Of a stretch of DNA of 53,154 nt, positions 24,493 to 34,531 are shown one piece after another (within the stretch, counting starts at the first letter, position 1; each line of letters starts with the position of its first letter). The notes beneath the pieces are model-generated. The model did not search any database, was not told the DNA's origin, and saw nothing but the letters and a program-made list of their open reading frames with translations. The stretch comes from Oceanibaculum pacificum. GTDB lineage: Bacteria; Pseudomonadota; Alphaproteobacteria; Oceanibaculales; Oceanibaculaceae. Made by a program: the position numbers and the translations under genes. The stretch lies in contig NZ_LPXN01000035.1 of NCBI RefSeq assembly GCF_001618175.1, positions 1-53,154 of the forward strand. Reading direction: 5' to 3'.

Positions 24493-26355
24493 TCAGTTCA
24501 TCCGCGCCTTGCGGCGGCTGCCGGGAAGGTCGTCGTCGTCGAACAGGGAGGCGAGCTGTTCCATCATGGTGCCGCCGAGCTGTTCGGCGTCGACCAGGGT
24601 GACGGCGCGGCGGTAGTAGCGCGTGACGTCATGGCCGATGCCGATGGCGACGAGCTGCACCGGCGAGCGGGTCTCGATATAGTGGATCGCCTCGCGCAGG
24701 TGCTTTTCCAGATAATTGCCCGGATTGACCGACAGCGTCGAATCGTCGACCGGCGCACCGTCGGAAATCACCATCAGGATGCGGCGCTCTTCGTTGCGGG
24801 CGATCAGCCGGTTATGCGCCCAGAGCAGCGCTTCGCCGTCGATATTCTCCTTCAGGATGCCTTCGCGCAGCATCAGGCCCAGATTCTTGCGGGCCCGGCG
24901 CAGCGGCTCGTCGGCATTCTTGTAGACGATGTGGCGCAGATCGTTCAGCCGGCCCGGATTGGGGGCCTTGCCGTTGGAAATCCACCGCTCGCGGCTGAGG
25001 CCGCCCTTCCAGGCGCGCGTGGTGAAGCCCAGAATCTCCACCTTCACGCCGCAGCGCTCCAGCGTGCGGGCCAGGATGTCCGCGCTCATCGCCGCGATGG
25101 TGATCGGCCGGCCGCGCATCGAACCTGAATTGTCGATCAGCAGGGTGACCACGGTGTCGCGGAAATTGGTTTCCTTCTCGATCTTGTAGGACAGCGGATA
25201 GGTCGGGTTGGTGACCACGCGCGACAGCCGGCCGGTATCCAGCATGCCGTCATCCAGATCGAACTCCCAGGTGCGGCTCTGCTTGGCCATCAGGCGGCGC
25301 TGCAGCCGGTTGGCCAGCTTGCCAATGACGCCCTGCAGGTGGGTGAGCTGCTGGTCCAGCAGCTTGCGCAGCCTTGTCAGCTCGTCGGCGTCGCACAGCG
25401 CATCGGCCTCGACCACCTCGTCATATTCGGTGGTGTAGGGCTGGTAGGGGCGGTTGTCGCCCTGGCCCGGCCGGTTGCGCTGCTGCTGGGGCGAGCCTGG
25501 CTCCTCCGATTGTTCGTCGGTGCCGCCGGGCATCATCTCGCCCTCGGCCTGCTCCCCGCTTTCCTCGCCCTCGTCGCCGGCCTGCATCTCCTGCGGCATG
25601 GCGTCCTCGCCGCCGGCCTGGTCGGCCGCCGACTCCATGTCGCTTTCGTCCTGCTCGTCGGACTCGCCGCCATCGTCGCCGCCTTCCGACTCGTCCATAT
25701 TGTCGTCGTCGGAATCCCCATCCTCGCCGGGGTCGAGATTGAGGTCGCGGATCAGCTGGCGGGTCGCCTTGGCATAGCCGTCCTGGTCTTGCAGCAGCGG
25801 GCCCAGGCCCTGCAGATCCTCGCCGCAGCGCTGCTCGACCCAGGGCCGCCACAGATCGACCAGCCGGCGCGCGCTGGGCGGCGGCGCGTCGCCGGTGATG
25901 CGCTCGCGCGCCAGCAGGCGGATGACCTCCGCCAGATTGGCCTCGTTGCGCTCGGTGATATGCTCGAAGCCCTTGCGCTTGCAGCGTTCGTCCAGCGCGG
26001 CGGCCAGATTGCCGGCCACGCCCGCCATCTGGCGCGAGCCGATGGCCTCGACGCGGGCCTGCTCGACCGCATCGAAGATCGCCTTCGCCATGCCGCCCGA
26101 CGGCGCGCGGCGGGTGTGCAGCTTCTCGTTATGGTGCTTCAGCTTCAGGGCGATGGCGTCTGCCTCGCCGCGCACCAGGGCGACATCGTGCGGATTGAGG
26201 TCGGTCGCCGGCACCGGCAGCCGGGCTCGGCCGGCGACCATGCCGGCCTGCTCGACGCCGTAGGTCACGTCGACCTCCGGCTCGCCGGCCATGGCGCGCA
26301 GTGTCGCCGCGGTCGCCCGCTTGAACTCCTCGACGGGGGTTTCGCCGTCAGACAT
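24493..26355 (-). CDS. cobT: Cobaltochelatase subunit CobT
   Basis: A 620-residue protein of the aerobic cobaltochelatase CobN-CobS-CobT, which inserts cobalt into hydrogenobyrinic acid a,c-diamide using ATP. The N-terminal domain is followed by a very acidic linker (about 205-290, rich in Asp/Glu/Ser) and a C-terminal von Willebrand A domain with MIDAS motif DNSGSMRG and [13 protein letters not shown]. It works with CobS, encoded 33 nt upstream in the same operon. CobN and other B12 genes are not in the window. The separation of cobST from other cob genes and their pairing with a J-domain gene are, as far as I recall, common in Alphaproteobacteria. Confidence 0.95.
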   Translation of the reverse strand: MSDGETPVEEFKRATAATLRAMAGEPEVDVTYGVEQAGMVAGRARLPVPATDLNPHDVALVRGEADAIALKLKHHNEKLHTRRAPSGGMAKAIFDAVEQARVEAIGSRQMAGVAGNLAAALDERCKRKGFEHITERNEANLAEVIRLLARERITGDAPPPSARRLVDLWRPWVEQRCGEDLQGLGPLLQDQDGYAKATRQLIRDLNLDPGEDGDSDDDNMDESEGGDDGGESDEQDESDMESAADQAGGEDAMPQEMQAGDEGEESGEQAEGEMMPGGTDEQSEEPGSPQQQRNRPGQGDNRPYQPYTTEYDEVVEADALCDADELTRLRKLLDQQLTHLQGVIGKLANRLQRRLMAKQSRTWEFDLDDGMLDTGRLSRVVTNPTYPLSYKIEKETNFRDTVVTLLIDNSGSMRGRPITIAAMSADILARTLERCGVKVEILGFTTRAWKGGLSRERWISNGKAPNPGRLNDLRHIVYKNADEPLRRARKNLGLMLREGILKENIDGEALLWAHNRLIARNEERRILMVISDGAPVDDSTLSVNPGNYLEKHLREAIHYIETRSPVQLVAIGIGHDVTRYYRRAVTLVDAEQLGGTMMEQLASLFDDDDLPGSRRKARMN

Positions 26356-26388
26356 GCCTAATCCACTCTATTCAGCGGCTGTTATTGC

Positions 26389-27417
26389 TCAATTCTTGGT
26401 CGAGCGAATGCCGATATCCTCCAGGTCGCGGCCGAAGCTGCGCTGGTAATATTCCGCCACTGCGGCGCGCTCCACCTCGTCGCACTTGTTCAGGAAGGTG
26501 AGGCGGAAGGCCATCGCGACATCGTTGAATATCTTCGCATTCTCCGCCCAGGTGATGACGGTGCGGGGGCTCATCACGGTGGAGATGTCGCCATTGATGA
26601 AGCCGGCGCGGGTCAAATCGGCGACGCGCACCATGGCCGACAGCGTCTCGCGGCCCTCCTTGTTGTCGTAGCCGGGCAGCTTGGCGGCGACGATCTTCAC
26701 CTCGTCGTCATGCGGCAGATAATTGAGCGTGGCGACGATCGACCAGCGGTCCATCTGGCCCTGGTTGATCTGCTGGGTGCCGTGATACAGGCCGGTCGTG
26801 TCGCCCAGGCCCACCGTGTTGGCGGTGGAGAACAGGCGGAACGACTTGTTCGGGCGGATGACGCGGTTCTGGTCCAGCAGGGTCAGCTTGCCCTCGACCT
26901 CCAGAACGCGCTGGATGACGAACATCACGTCGGCGCGGCCGGCATCATATTCGTCGAACACCAGAGCGACGGGGTTCTGCAGCGCCCAGGGCAGGATGCC
27001 TTCGCGGAACTCGGTCACCTGCTGGCCTTCGCGCAGCACGATGGCGTCCTTGCCGATCAGGTCGATGCGGCTGATGTGGCTGTCCAGGTTCACGCGCACG
27101 CAGGGCCAGTTCAGGCGGGCGGCGACCTGCTCGATATGGGTCGACTTGCCGGTGCCGTGATAGCCCTGGATCATGACGCGGCGGTTATGCGCGAAGCCGG
27201 CCAGGATGGCCAGGGTGGTCGCCCGGTCGAACTGGTAGCTCTCGTCCAGGTCCGGCACATATTCGCTGCCGACGCTGAAGGCCGGCACGTCCATATCGAC
27301 ATCGATGCCGAAGGTCTGACGGACCGAGACGGTGATGTCCGGGGCGTCCAGCGAATGCGCGCGCGGCGTTTCGGCGTAGTGTTTCTGGGCGGCGGCGGAC
27401 GCAGTTGCTTGTGCCAT
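26389..27417 (-). CDS. cobS: Cobaltochelatase subunit CobS (AAA+ ATPase)
   Basis: The 342-residue AAA+ motor of aerobic cobaltochelatase, forming a ring with CobT. Walker A is GYHGTGKST, Walker [13 protein letters not shown], and the sensor-1 stretch [13 protein letters not shown] is plain. Related to the BchI and MoxR ATPases, but the close match in length and its pairing with CobT settle the call. The ATG at 27417 has a GGAAG-like site upstream. The gene lies between the J-domain gene and cobT on the same strand. Confidence 0.95.
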   Translation of the reverse strand: MAQATASAAAQKHYAETPRAHSLDAPDITVSVRQTFGIDVDMDVPAFSVGSEYVPDLDESYQFDRATTLAILAGFAHNRRVMIQGYHGTGKSTHIEQVAARLNWPCVRVNLDSHISRIDLIGKDAIVLREGQQVTEFREGILPWALQNPVALVFDEYDAGRADVMFVIQRVLEVEGKLTLLDQNRVIRPNKSFRLFSTANTVGLGDTTGLYHGTQQINQGQMDRWSIVATLNYLPHDDEVKIVAAKLPGYDNKEGRETLSAMVRVADLTRAGFINGDISTVMSPRTVITWAENAKIFNDVAMAFRLTFLNKCDEVERAAVAEYYQRSFGRDLEDIGIRSTKN

Positions 27418-27506
27418 GAACAGGGACTTCCGTGCTGTTTTTAAGACCTTCGGGTCGGATCAGGCGAGAACGCTAGCGCAAACGGCCATGAAACCGCAGC
27501 GCGTTT

Positions 27507-28136
27507 TTAACATAAGAACTTTCGCAAGGTGGCATAGGCCTGATTGATGGTCTTCAGGCGCTCTTCCGCTTGCTTGTCGCCGCCATTCGCATCGGGGTGA
27601 TGCTGCTTGACGAGCTGGCGATAACGAACCCGAACTTCCTGCCAGGTGACCGGAAAGTCGAGTCCCATCGTATGTGCGGCCTGCATTTCCGGCGTCTGGC
27701 TGGCCCGCGCCGGCCGCTCGGCGCGGCCGCCGGCCTCCTCCTGGCCGCCCACGGCTTCCTCATAGACGCCGAAATCGTCATGCACTCTGTAGGAGCGCTG
27801 GGCGCCTTCGCCGCGCCGGTCGCGCCGGCCGCCGGGCTGGGTGCCCTGCTGGCCGCCCAGCTTCCAGGTCGGCCGGTCCCAGATAATGTCGCGGCGGATA
27901 TGGGCTTCCACCTCATCCTCGCTCATGCCGGAAAAATAATTCCAGGAGGCGTTGTAGGCGCGCACATGGTCCAGGCAGAACCAGCGGTAATCGTTCAGCG
28001 CGCTGCGGCTCTTCGGCGCGCGATACTCGCCGGCGGCCGCGCAGCCGGGAATTTCGCACAATCGCACGCCGCCCTGGCTGGCATATCGCTGCCGCCATTC
28101 CGCTTCCCAGGGGTCGATTGCTTTTGCCCGCGCCAT
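27507..28136 (-). CDS. J-domain (DnaJ-like) protein
   Basis: This 209-residue protein carries a C-terminal J domain with the HPD tripeptide in KQHHPDANGGDK and the closing helix TINQAYATLR. The N-terminal half is specific to this alphaproteobacterial family: DPWEAEWRQRYASQGG, a CEIPGC pair of cysteines, AKS-like basic stretch, WFCLDHVRAYNASWNYF and an Arg/Gly linker. J domains recruit Hsp70 (DnaK) to a client; position at the head of the cobS-cobT operon suggests the client could be the CobS/CobT complex. The ATG at 28136 is preferred over the longer reading because conservation begins there. It is divergent from bolA. Confidence 0.88.
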   Translation of the reverse strand: MARAKAIDPWEAEWRQRYASQGGVRLCEIPGCAAAGEYRAPKSRSALNDYRWFCLDHVRAYNASWNYFSGMSEDEVEAHIRRDIIWDRPTWKLGGQQGTQPGGRRDRRGEGAQRSYRVHDDFGVYEEAVGGQEEAGGRAERPARASQTPEMQAAHTMGLDFPVTWQEVRVRYRQLVKQHHPDANGGDKQAEERLKTINQAYATLRKFLC

Positions 28137-28280
28137 GGCAGGAATTATGGTGGGGCAACCGCCGCCCCGCAAGCGCTTGGAGAGCGGTGAATTGCCGCCA
28201 TGCGTCAACAGGGCCCTGGTTGTTCCTGCGCCCGCGCGCCTTACCTACTGACTGAAAGCCCGTCGGCCGATCCGCTCCTG

Positions 28281-28309
28281 TTGCCGTTCGGACCGATAAA
28301 CTTTATGAA
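28281..28309 (+). promoter_or_regulatory. Possible promoter of bolA
   Basis: TTGCCG (28281-28286) and TATGAA (28304-28309) lie 17 bp apart, 28 bp before the bolA start. Each matches 4 of 6 consensus bases. Confidence 0.4.
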
Positions 28310-28336
28310 CGAATGGGAAGATGAGGGGAAACCAGG

Positions 28337-28612
28337 ATGACGGTCGCCGCGACGATGCGCAGCAAGCTGGAGCAGGCTTTCACACCGGCCTTGCTGGAGA
28401 TCGTGGACGAATCGCACCGCCATGTCGGCCATGCCGGGCATAGCGGGGCCGGGGAAAGCCATTTCCAGATCCGCATCGTCGCCCCCGCTTTCGAGGGCAA
28501 GTCGCGGGTCGAGCGGCAGCGGCTGGTCTATGGCGTGCTGGCGGAGGAGCTTGCCGGCCCGGTCCATGCGCTGGCGCTGACGGTGCGCACGCCCGCCGAG
28601 GCCGCTGTCTGA
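28337..28612 (+). CDS. BolA family protein
   Basis: A 91-residue BolA/IbaG-family protein. The central SHFQIRIVAPAFEGKSRVERQR and RLVYGVLAEEL are characteristic; HVGHAGHSG contributes histidines. BolA proteins partner monothiol glutaredoxins in iron-sulfur handling and some bind DNA. A GrxD gene, the usual partner, is not in the window. The gene faces the J-domain/cobS/cobT operon across a 200-bp region. AGGGGAAACCAGG precedes the ATG. Confidence 0.92.
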   Translation: MTVAATMRSKLEQAFTPALLEIVDESHRHVGHAGHSGAGESHFQIRIVAPAFEGKSRVERQRLVYGVLAEELAGPVHALALTVRTPAEAAV

Positions 28613-28629
28613 GGCGGCCACGGTGTTTC

Positions 28630-28670
28630 AACCATTAAGAGTAAATGTTCGCTGTGAACATTTCATGGTT
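28630..28670. promoter_or_regulatory. Nested inverted repeat, possible operator of the RHH gene
   Basis: AAATGTTC (28643-28650) and GAACATTT (28656-28663) are perfect arms around GCTGT; outside them AACCAT (28630-28635) and ATGGTT (28665-28670) form a second pair. The right outer arm overlaps the predicted -35 box. Ribbon-helix-helix proteins often bind such sites to control their own gene, which is the inference here. Confidence 0.45.
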
Positions 28671-28696
28671 GCAATCATGACGCGCTCCGCTAAATT
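28669..28696 (+). promoter_or_regulatory. Possible promoter of the RHH gene
   Basis: TTGCAA (28669-28674) and TAAATT (28691-28696) are 16 bp apart, each with 4 of 6 consensus bases, starting at the right edge of the nested inverted repeat. Confidence 0.35.
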
Positions 28697-28758
28697 GGCA
28701 TACCAGGATAACCGACCGGCCAATTTCGTCCGGCGCACGTGGACAGCGCGATAAGTGG

Positions 28759-29073
28759 ATGGGCACCAGCCTGAGAAGCCATAACGTCGTCGTGAACGGT
28801 CACCGAACCAGCATGCGCCTGGAGCCGGAGATGTGGTCGGCCCTGCGGGAGGTCGCCGGCCGCGAGCAGATGTCGATCAACCAGCTCTGCACGCTGATCA
28901 ACCGGGTGCGCGACCGTTCCAGCCTGACCTCGGCGGTGCGGGTGTTCATCCTGGCCTATTTCCGGTCGGTGGCGAAGCAGTTGGAGGCGCCGCATTTCAG
29001 CGGTGCCCGGCAGCCGCTGGATACGGCGCTGGGATTGACCCGCCAGCAGGTATCGTCGAGCCCCAGGCTGTAA
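28759..29073 (+). CDS. Ribbon-helix-helix domain protein
   Basis: This 104-residue protein contains a ribbon-helix-helix DNA-binding fold of the alphaproteobacterial RHH_4 type: strand SHNVVVNGHRTSMRLEP, then WSALREVAGREQMSINQLC and a second helix SAVRVFILAYFRSVA. It is a likely transcriptional regulator of unknown target. No toxin gene lies next to it, so an antitoxin role is not supported. The nested palindrome at 28630-28670 may be its own operator. The ATG at 28759 has only a weak ribosome site. Confidence 0.82.
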   Translation: MGTSLRSHNVVVNGHRTSMRLEPEMWSALREVAGREQMSINQLCTLINRVRDRSSLTSAVRVFILAYFRSVAKQLEAPHFSGARQPLDTALGLTRQQVSSSPRL

Positions 29074-29083
29074 GGGCGGTTGC

Positions 29084-29764
29084 CTAGAAATCCAGATCGG
29101 CGTAATGCGCCGGCGGGGCCGATCCCGCCATTCGGTCCGCCAGCAGCGGACGGAAGGAAGGCCGCGACTTCACGCGGGCGTACCATTCCTTGGCGTCGCC
29201 ATGCTCATCCCAGGGCACATTGCCGATATAATCGATGCAGGACAGATGCGCGGCCGCCGCCAGATCGGCGAGGCTGAGGTGGTCGCCGCCCAACCAGGTC
29301 CGGCGCTCGCACAGATAGCCGATATAATCCAGATGGTAGTGAATGTTCGACAGGCCGGCGCGGATAGCCTCGCTGGACGGGCCGCCCAGGCCCAGCAGCC
29401 GCTTCATCAGCTTCTCGCCGACCAAATTGCGGGTGACTTCCTCGTCGAACTTGCCGTCGAACCAGGCCGACAGCCGGCGAATCTCGGCCCGCTCCACCGG
29501 GCTGCCCATGATCAGCAGGCGCTGCGGATAGACCTCTTCCAGATATTCCGCGATGACGGTGGAATCGGCCAGCACCGCCGTTTCGTTCGGCGCCTCGTCA
29601 TCGACCAGCACCGGCACCTGGCAGGCCGGGTTCATCGCCAGGAAATCGCTGCGCCGATCCCACACCCGCTCTTCCTTCAATTCGAAGGCGAGATCCTTTT
29701 CGGCGAGGATGAGACGAATCTTGCGGCAGAAGGGAGACAGCCACTGATGATAGAGAATGCGCAT
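29084..29764 (-). CDS. fzlA: FtsZ-binding protein FzlA (glutathione S-transferase fold)
   Basis: The 226-residue protein has a GST fold: an N-terminal thioredoxin-like part (QVPVL with cis-Pro, ADSTVIAEYLEE) and an all-helical C-terminal part. The pattern ERVWDRRSDFLAMNP and the conserved C-terminal tail PPAHYADLDF match, from memory, FzlA of Caulobacter, a division protein that binds and curves FtsZ filaments and does not act as an enzyme; the tail is needed for FtsZ binding there. A plain GST is the alternative. It stands alone, converging on the RHH gene with an 10-bp gap. Confidence 0.78.
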   Translation of the reverse strand: MRILYHQWLSPFCRKIRLILAEKDLAFELKEERVWDRRSDFLAMNPACQVPVLVDDEAPNETAVLADSTVIAEYLEEVYPQRLLIMGSPVERAEIRRLSAWFDGKFDEEVTRNLVGEKLMKRLLGLGGPSSEAIRAGLSNIHYHLDYIGYLCERRTWLGGDHLSLADLAAAAHLSCIDYIGNVPWDEHGDAKEWYARVKSRPSFRPLLADRMAGSAPPAHYADLDF

Positions 29765-29889
29765 TTCCAGCCGGCTCTGTGCGAAACCGCCCGCATATTG
29801 CGTAATTTCTAGGGCTTAGCGCAAGCGCTGGTTGGTTAACGCCTGTTACTGTGGCGATTTGCAGCGGCAGATAACGGCAGGAAGCGCTC

Positions 29890-30480
29890 TCAATCCGTGC
29901 GCCCGCCATTGTCCTCGACGGCTTTGCGGGCGGCCTGGCGGGCACGGCGGCGTTCCTTCTTCATCCAGAGCGGCTGGCCGAAAACCGGCTCCGGCAGCGG
30001 CTCTGCCGGGCCGCCGGGCAGGATCGGCCGGGTTTGGAACCGGCCCAGCGTCAGCAGCCGGTCATACATGACGATGGCCCCGGCGACCGCGACATTGACG
30101 CAGAATTGCATCGGTATCTTCACCACATGGTCGCACAGCGCGACGATCTCCGGGTCCAGGCTGTTGCGCTCCGGCCCCAATATGTAGGCCGCCTGGCGCG
30201 GATGGCGGAAGCTGGGCAGTTCCACCGCATCCTCGGTCAGCTCGACGCCGACCAGCGTGCAATCTTGAGGCAGGCGGAAATCGCGCGGGCCGTCGAACCG
30301 GTAATAGGGCAGGCTGCGCAGCGCGTTCGAGGTGTCGGTCTGGTTCAGCTTCCGCTGGTCGTAGGATTCCGCCACAGTGAAGACGAAGCTGGCGCCGAAG
30401 GCGTGCGCCGTGCGGAACAGGGTGCCGGCGTTCTGCGCCTTACTGAGGCCCTGCACCCCGATCGCGAAATAGCCCTTCAT
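29890..30480 (-). CDS. TrmH-family (SpoU) RNA methyltransferase
   Basis: The 196-residue protein is a trefoil-knot SPOUT methyltransferase that 2'-O-methylates RNA with SAM. The motifs are spread in order: NAGTLFRTAHAFGAS (motif 1), AYILGPERNSLDPEI (motif 2) and PMQFCVNVAVAGAIVMYDR (motif 3). A basic C-terminal tail (KKERRRARQAARK) may grip RNA. tRNA or rRNA target is unknown. The ATG at 30480 has GGAAGGACGG upstream. It diverges from the asparaginase gene, sharing a 90-bp control region. Confidence 0.9.
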   Translation of the reverse strand: MKGYFAIGVQGLSKAQNAGTLFRTAHAFGASFVFTVAESYDQRKLNQTDTSNALRSLPYYRFDGPRDFRLPQDCTLVGVELTEDAVELPSFRHPRQAAYILGPERNSLDPEIVALCDHVVKIPMQFCVNVAVAGAIVMYDRLLTLGRFQTRPILPGGPAEPLPEPVFGQPLWMKKERRRARQAARKAVEDNGGRTD

Positions 30481-30570
30481 CGTCGCCGTCCTTCCCGATT
30501 GCCAGCGGCCCGGCCCGAGGGCAAGGTTGCTGCCGCAAGAATCACAAGCCTTAAAAGCGGAACGCCCCCA

Positions 30571-31617
30571 ATGACAGAAGAAATCCTTCGCGTCCAGACC
30601 AGCGCTCACAGCGCGGCCCCTATCGCCGTGGAGGTGACGCGCGGCGGCATGGTCGAAAGTTTCCACCGCGTCATCGCCGCCGTGACCGATGCGTCGGGCA
30701 GCCTGCGCCATGCCTGGGGCGATGCCGATCGGCTGGTCTATGGCCGGTCCGCGATCAAGCCGATCCAGGCCATCGCCCTGGTGGAGAGCGGGGCCGCCGA
30801 GGCCTTCGGGCTGGCCGACAAGCATGTGTCGCTGGCCTGCGCCTCGCATAGCGGCGAGACCATGCATACCGAGACGGTGCGCGACTGGCTGGGCCAGCTC
30901 GGCCTCGGCAATGACGATCTGGAGTGCGGCAACCAGATGCCCGGCCATGAGCCGACCGCGCATGCCATGATCCGCCAGGGCGAGAGCCCGTGCCGCATTC
31001 ACAATAATTGCTCGGGCAAGCATAGCGGTTTCCTGACGACGGCGATGCATCTGGGCGAACCGACCAAGGGCTATATCGGCGCCGATCATCCGGTGCAGAA
31101 GCGGCTGATGCGGCTGTGCCAGGAGATGGGCGGCGAGGATTTGTCCCACACGCCGCGCGGCATTGATGGCTGCGGTATCCCGGTCTTCGGCATGTCGCTG
31201 AAGGCGATGGCGGTGGCGATGGCCCGCATGGCCGATCCGGCGGAGCTGCCGGCCACGCGCCGCGACGCCATCCTGCGCATCCGCAAGGCGGTGGCGGCCG
31301 AACCGCTGATGATCGCCGGCACCGGCCGTTTCGGCTCCCTCGTGCTGCAGCAGCTGGGCGAGCGCATCCTGCTGAAGACCGGGGCGGAGGGCGTCTATAC
31401 CGCCGCCCTGCCGGAACTGGGCCTCGGCATCGCGCTGAAGGTGGATGACGGCAATCACCGCGCCTCCACCGTGGCGCTGGGCTGGATCCTGACCCGGCTC
31501 GGCGTGCTGCGGAAGGCCGACCAGGAGGCGCTGGCCAACCAGCTTGTGGCGCCGATCGCCAACTGGGTCGGCTATGGCTGCGGCGTGGTCCGTCCGGCTC
31601 CCGATCTGGCCTTGTGA
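30571..31617 (+). CDS. L-asparaginase, Rhizobium etli (asparaginase II) type
   Basis: This 348-residue enzyme belongs to PF06089, the class 3 asparaginases typified by R. etli AnsA/ReAV, unrelated to the E. coli enzymes. It hydrolyses asparagine to aspartate and ammonia. Visible family sites are Ser60-x-x-Lys63 in GRSAIKPIQA, ACASHSGE (Ser92/Ser94), the metal-site stretch HNNCSGKHSGF and DGCGIPVFG. In ReAV two Ser-Lys pairs and a zinc-binding Cys site are important; all seem retained. The stop overlaps the next gene's possible GTG, so the two are likely cotranscribed. Confidence 0.92.
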   Translation: MTEEILRVQTSAHSAAPIAVEVTRGGMVESFHRVIAAVTDASGSLRHAWGDADRLVYGRSAIKPIQAIALVESGAAEAFGLADKHVSLACASHSGETMHTETVRDWLGQLGLGNDDLECGNQMPGHEPTAHAMIRQGESPCRIHNNCSGKHSGFLTTAMHLGEPTKGYIGADHPVQKRLMRLCQEMGGEDLSHTPRGIDGCGIPVFGMSLKAMAVAMARMADPAELPATRRDAILRIRKAVAAEPLMIAGTGRFGSLVLQQLGERILLKTGAEGVYTAALPELGLGIALKVDDGNHRASTVALGWILTRLGVLRKADQEALANQLVAPIANWVGYGCGVVRPAPDLAL

Positions 31618-31619
31618 TC

Positions 31620-32594
31620 ATGCGCGCGGTTCTGTGTGAAAGCCTGGACGGCCCGGACGCGCTGACGATCGGCGTACGGCCCGACCCCGTGGCCGGCCCC
31701 GGCGAGGTGTTGGTCGACATCAAGGCCGGCGGCCTGAATTTTGCCGATACGCTGATGGTGCAGGGCAAGTACCAGGAAAAGCCGCCGCTGCCCTTCGTGC
31801 CGGGGCTGGAGGCGGCCGGCGTGGTCGCCGCCGTTGGCGAGGGTGTGATCCGGGTGAAGCCGGGCGACCGGGTGGCCGCCCTGGTCGATTACGGGGCCTT
31901 CGCCGAGAAGGCCGTGGCGCGTGAGCGCGATGTCTTCCCGATACCCGATTCGATGGATTTCGAGGCCGGGGCCGCCTTTCCGGTCGCCTATGGCACGGCG
32001 CATGGCGGGCTGGTCTGGCGCGACAATCTCCAGCCCGGCGAGGTGCTGGTGGTGCATGGCGCCGCCGGCGGGGCCGGGCTGGCTGCCGTCGAGGTTGGCA
32101 AGGCGATGGGCGCGACCGTCATCGCCACTGCCGGCGGGCCGGAAAAGGTGGCGCTGGCGCTGGCGCGCGGGGCCGATCACGGCATCGACTACAAGACCGA
32201 GGATGTGAAGGAGCGGGTGCGCGCGCTGACCGGCGGCGAAGGGGCGGATGTCTATTTCGATCCCGTCGGCGGCGATGTGTTCGACGCCTCGATCCGCGCC
32301 ATCCGCTTCGGCGGCCGCATCGTCGTCATCGGCTTCGCGGCCGGCCGCATCCCGCAGGTGCCGGCCAATCTGCTGCTGGTGAAGAATATCGCCGTCACCG
32401 GGCTGTATTGGGGCGAGCACCGCCGCCGCCATCCCGACTGGATGCTGGCGCAGTTCGCCGACCTGACGCGCTGGCATGCGGAGGGCCGGCTAAACCCGCA
32501 CATCTCCCACCGTTTCCCGCTGGAGCAGGCGGGCGAGGCGATGCGCACTCTGCTGGCGCGCAAATCCACCGGCAAGGTGGTGCTGACGGTCTGA
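31620..32594 (+). CDS. NADPH:quinone oxidoreductase-like MDR family protein
   Basis: A 324-residue zinc-independent medium-chain dehydrogenase/reductase. The N-terminal GroES-like domain includes AGGLNFADTLMVQGKY and LPFVPGLEAAGVV. The Rossmann domain has VVHGAAGGAGLAAVEVGKA, with an AAGGAG nucleotide motif. The zinc ligands of alcohol dehydrogenases are missing. It probably reduces quinones or enones with NADPH. The ATG at 31620 gives the usual MRAVL start; a GTG at 31614 overlapping the asparaginase stop (GTGA) is an alternative two residues longer. The link to asparaginase is only operonic. Confidence 0.9.
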   Translation: MRAVLCESLDGPDALTIGVRPDPVAGPGEVLVDIKAGGLNFADTLMVQGKYQEKPPLPFVPGLEAAGVVAAVGEGVIRVKPGDRVAALVDYGAFAEKAVARERDVFPIPDSMDFEAGAAFPVAYGTAHGGLVWRDNLQPGEVLVVHGAAGGAGLAAVEVGKAMGATVIATAGGPEKVALALARGADHGIDYKTEDVKERVRALTGGEGADVYFDPVGGDVFDASIRAIRFGGRIVVIGFAAGRIPQVPANLLLVKNIAVTGLYWGEHRRRHPDWMLAQFADLTRWHAEGRLNPHISHRFPLEQAGEAMRTLLARKSTGKVVLTV

Positions 32595-32605
32595 AACCCA
32601 GAGGA

Positions 32606-33613
<1,008 letters not shown>

Positions 33614-33661
33614 TGGCGGAGAATGCGCAAAATCAGCGCTTTTTGTCCAGCCTTAGCCCCA

Positions 33662-34417
33662 TCACCCCCACGGACCCGATCCCCGGCGCTGGCGGCGCGA
33701 CCAGGGGCCGGCGGTACGCACCCGGCGGCGGGGCGCGCCGAATAGCGGGACGTCGCGCCGCTTCAGCAACCCAACCAGCAGCATGCCGGCGACGAAGCCG
33801 CCAATATGCGCGTACCAGGCCACGCCGCCCTCGCTGCCGGTATCCAGCAGCGCGCTGACGATCTGGATGACGAAATAGAAGCCCAGCACCAGGATCGCCG
33901 GCAGCGGGGTCATCCGGGTGAACAGGCCGAGCGGAATCAGCACCCAGACATTGGTGCGCGGAAACAGCAGCAGATAGGCCCCCAGCACGCCGGAGATGGC
34001 GCCGCTGGCCCCGATCATCGGCACGCCGGAGGCCGGGTCGGCCGCCACTTGCAGGAACGCCGCCGCCCCACCGCACAGCAGATAGAACAGCAGGTATCGG
34101 ACGCGCCCTAGCGCCTCCTCCACATTATTCCCGAAGATCCAGAGATAGAGCATGTTGCCGCCCAGATGCAGCCAGCCGCCATGCAGGAACATGGAGGTCA
34201 GCACCGTCATCCAAGGATCGACCAACGCCACGCCGGCCGGCAGCACCTGGGTGCCGAGGAGCACCGAGGGGATCAGCCCCAACGCGTAAACCGCGCGATT
34301 GCCCGCATCGTCGCCTAACGACGCTTGCCAGGCAAATACGGCGATGCAGGCGACGATCAGCAGGATCGTCAGGATCGCCTGTCTTTCCGTGGGGTTATCG
34401 TCGCTGAGCGGTATCAA
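33662..34417 (-). CDS. Rhomboid family intramembrane serine protease
   Basis: This 251-residue inner-membrane protein has about six TM segments. The catalytic serine is in GASGAISGVLG and the partner histidine in AHIGGFVAG; HGGWLHLGGNMLYLWIFG is the conserved loop and helix. Rhomboids cut TM helices of other proteins; the substrate is unknown. The C-terminal tail is Arg-rich and cytoplasmic. It is divergent from the pentapeptide-repeat gene across an AT-rich 110-bp region with a CATAAT -10-like box at 34500-34505. Confidence 0.94.
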   Translation of the reverse strand: MIPLSDDNPTERQAILTILLIVACIAVFAWQASLGDDAGNRAVYALGLIPSVLLGTQVLPAGVALVDPWMTVLTSMFLHGGWLHLGGNMLYLWIFGNNVEEALGRVRYLLFYLLCGGAAAFLQVAADPASGVPMIGASGAISGVLGAYLLLFPRTNVWVLIPLGLFTRMTPLPAILVLGFYFVIQIVSALLDTGSEGGVAWYAHIGGFVAGMLLVGLLKRRDVPLFGAPRRRVRTAGPWSRRQRRGSGPWG

Positions 34418-34531
34418 GAGCTGACAGATTCCGTCACAATTAAATGATTTTTACGTTCATTTTGTGCAATTTACGGCTTTTTAATCCCCCGTGGCGCATC
34501 ATAATAGGTACAGCATTTCAGATTGTCCCAG

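Noticed and set aside
27418..27506. Cobalamin riboswitch before cobS
   Set aside because: The 89-bp gap is too short and lacks the B12 box; likewise none was seen before the J-domain gene.
31614..31619. GTG start for the MDR gene overlapping the asparaginase stop
   Set aside because: Possible, but the ATG at 31620 gives the usual family start MRAVL; the two differ by two residues.
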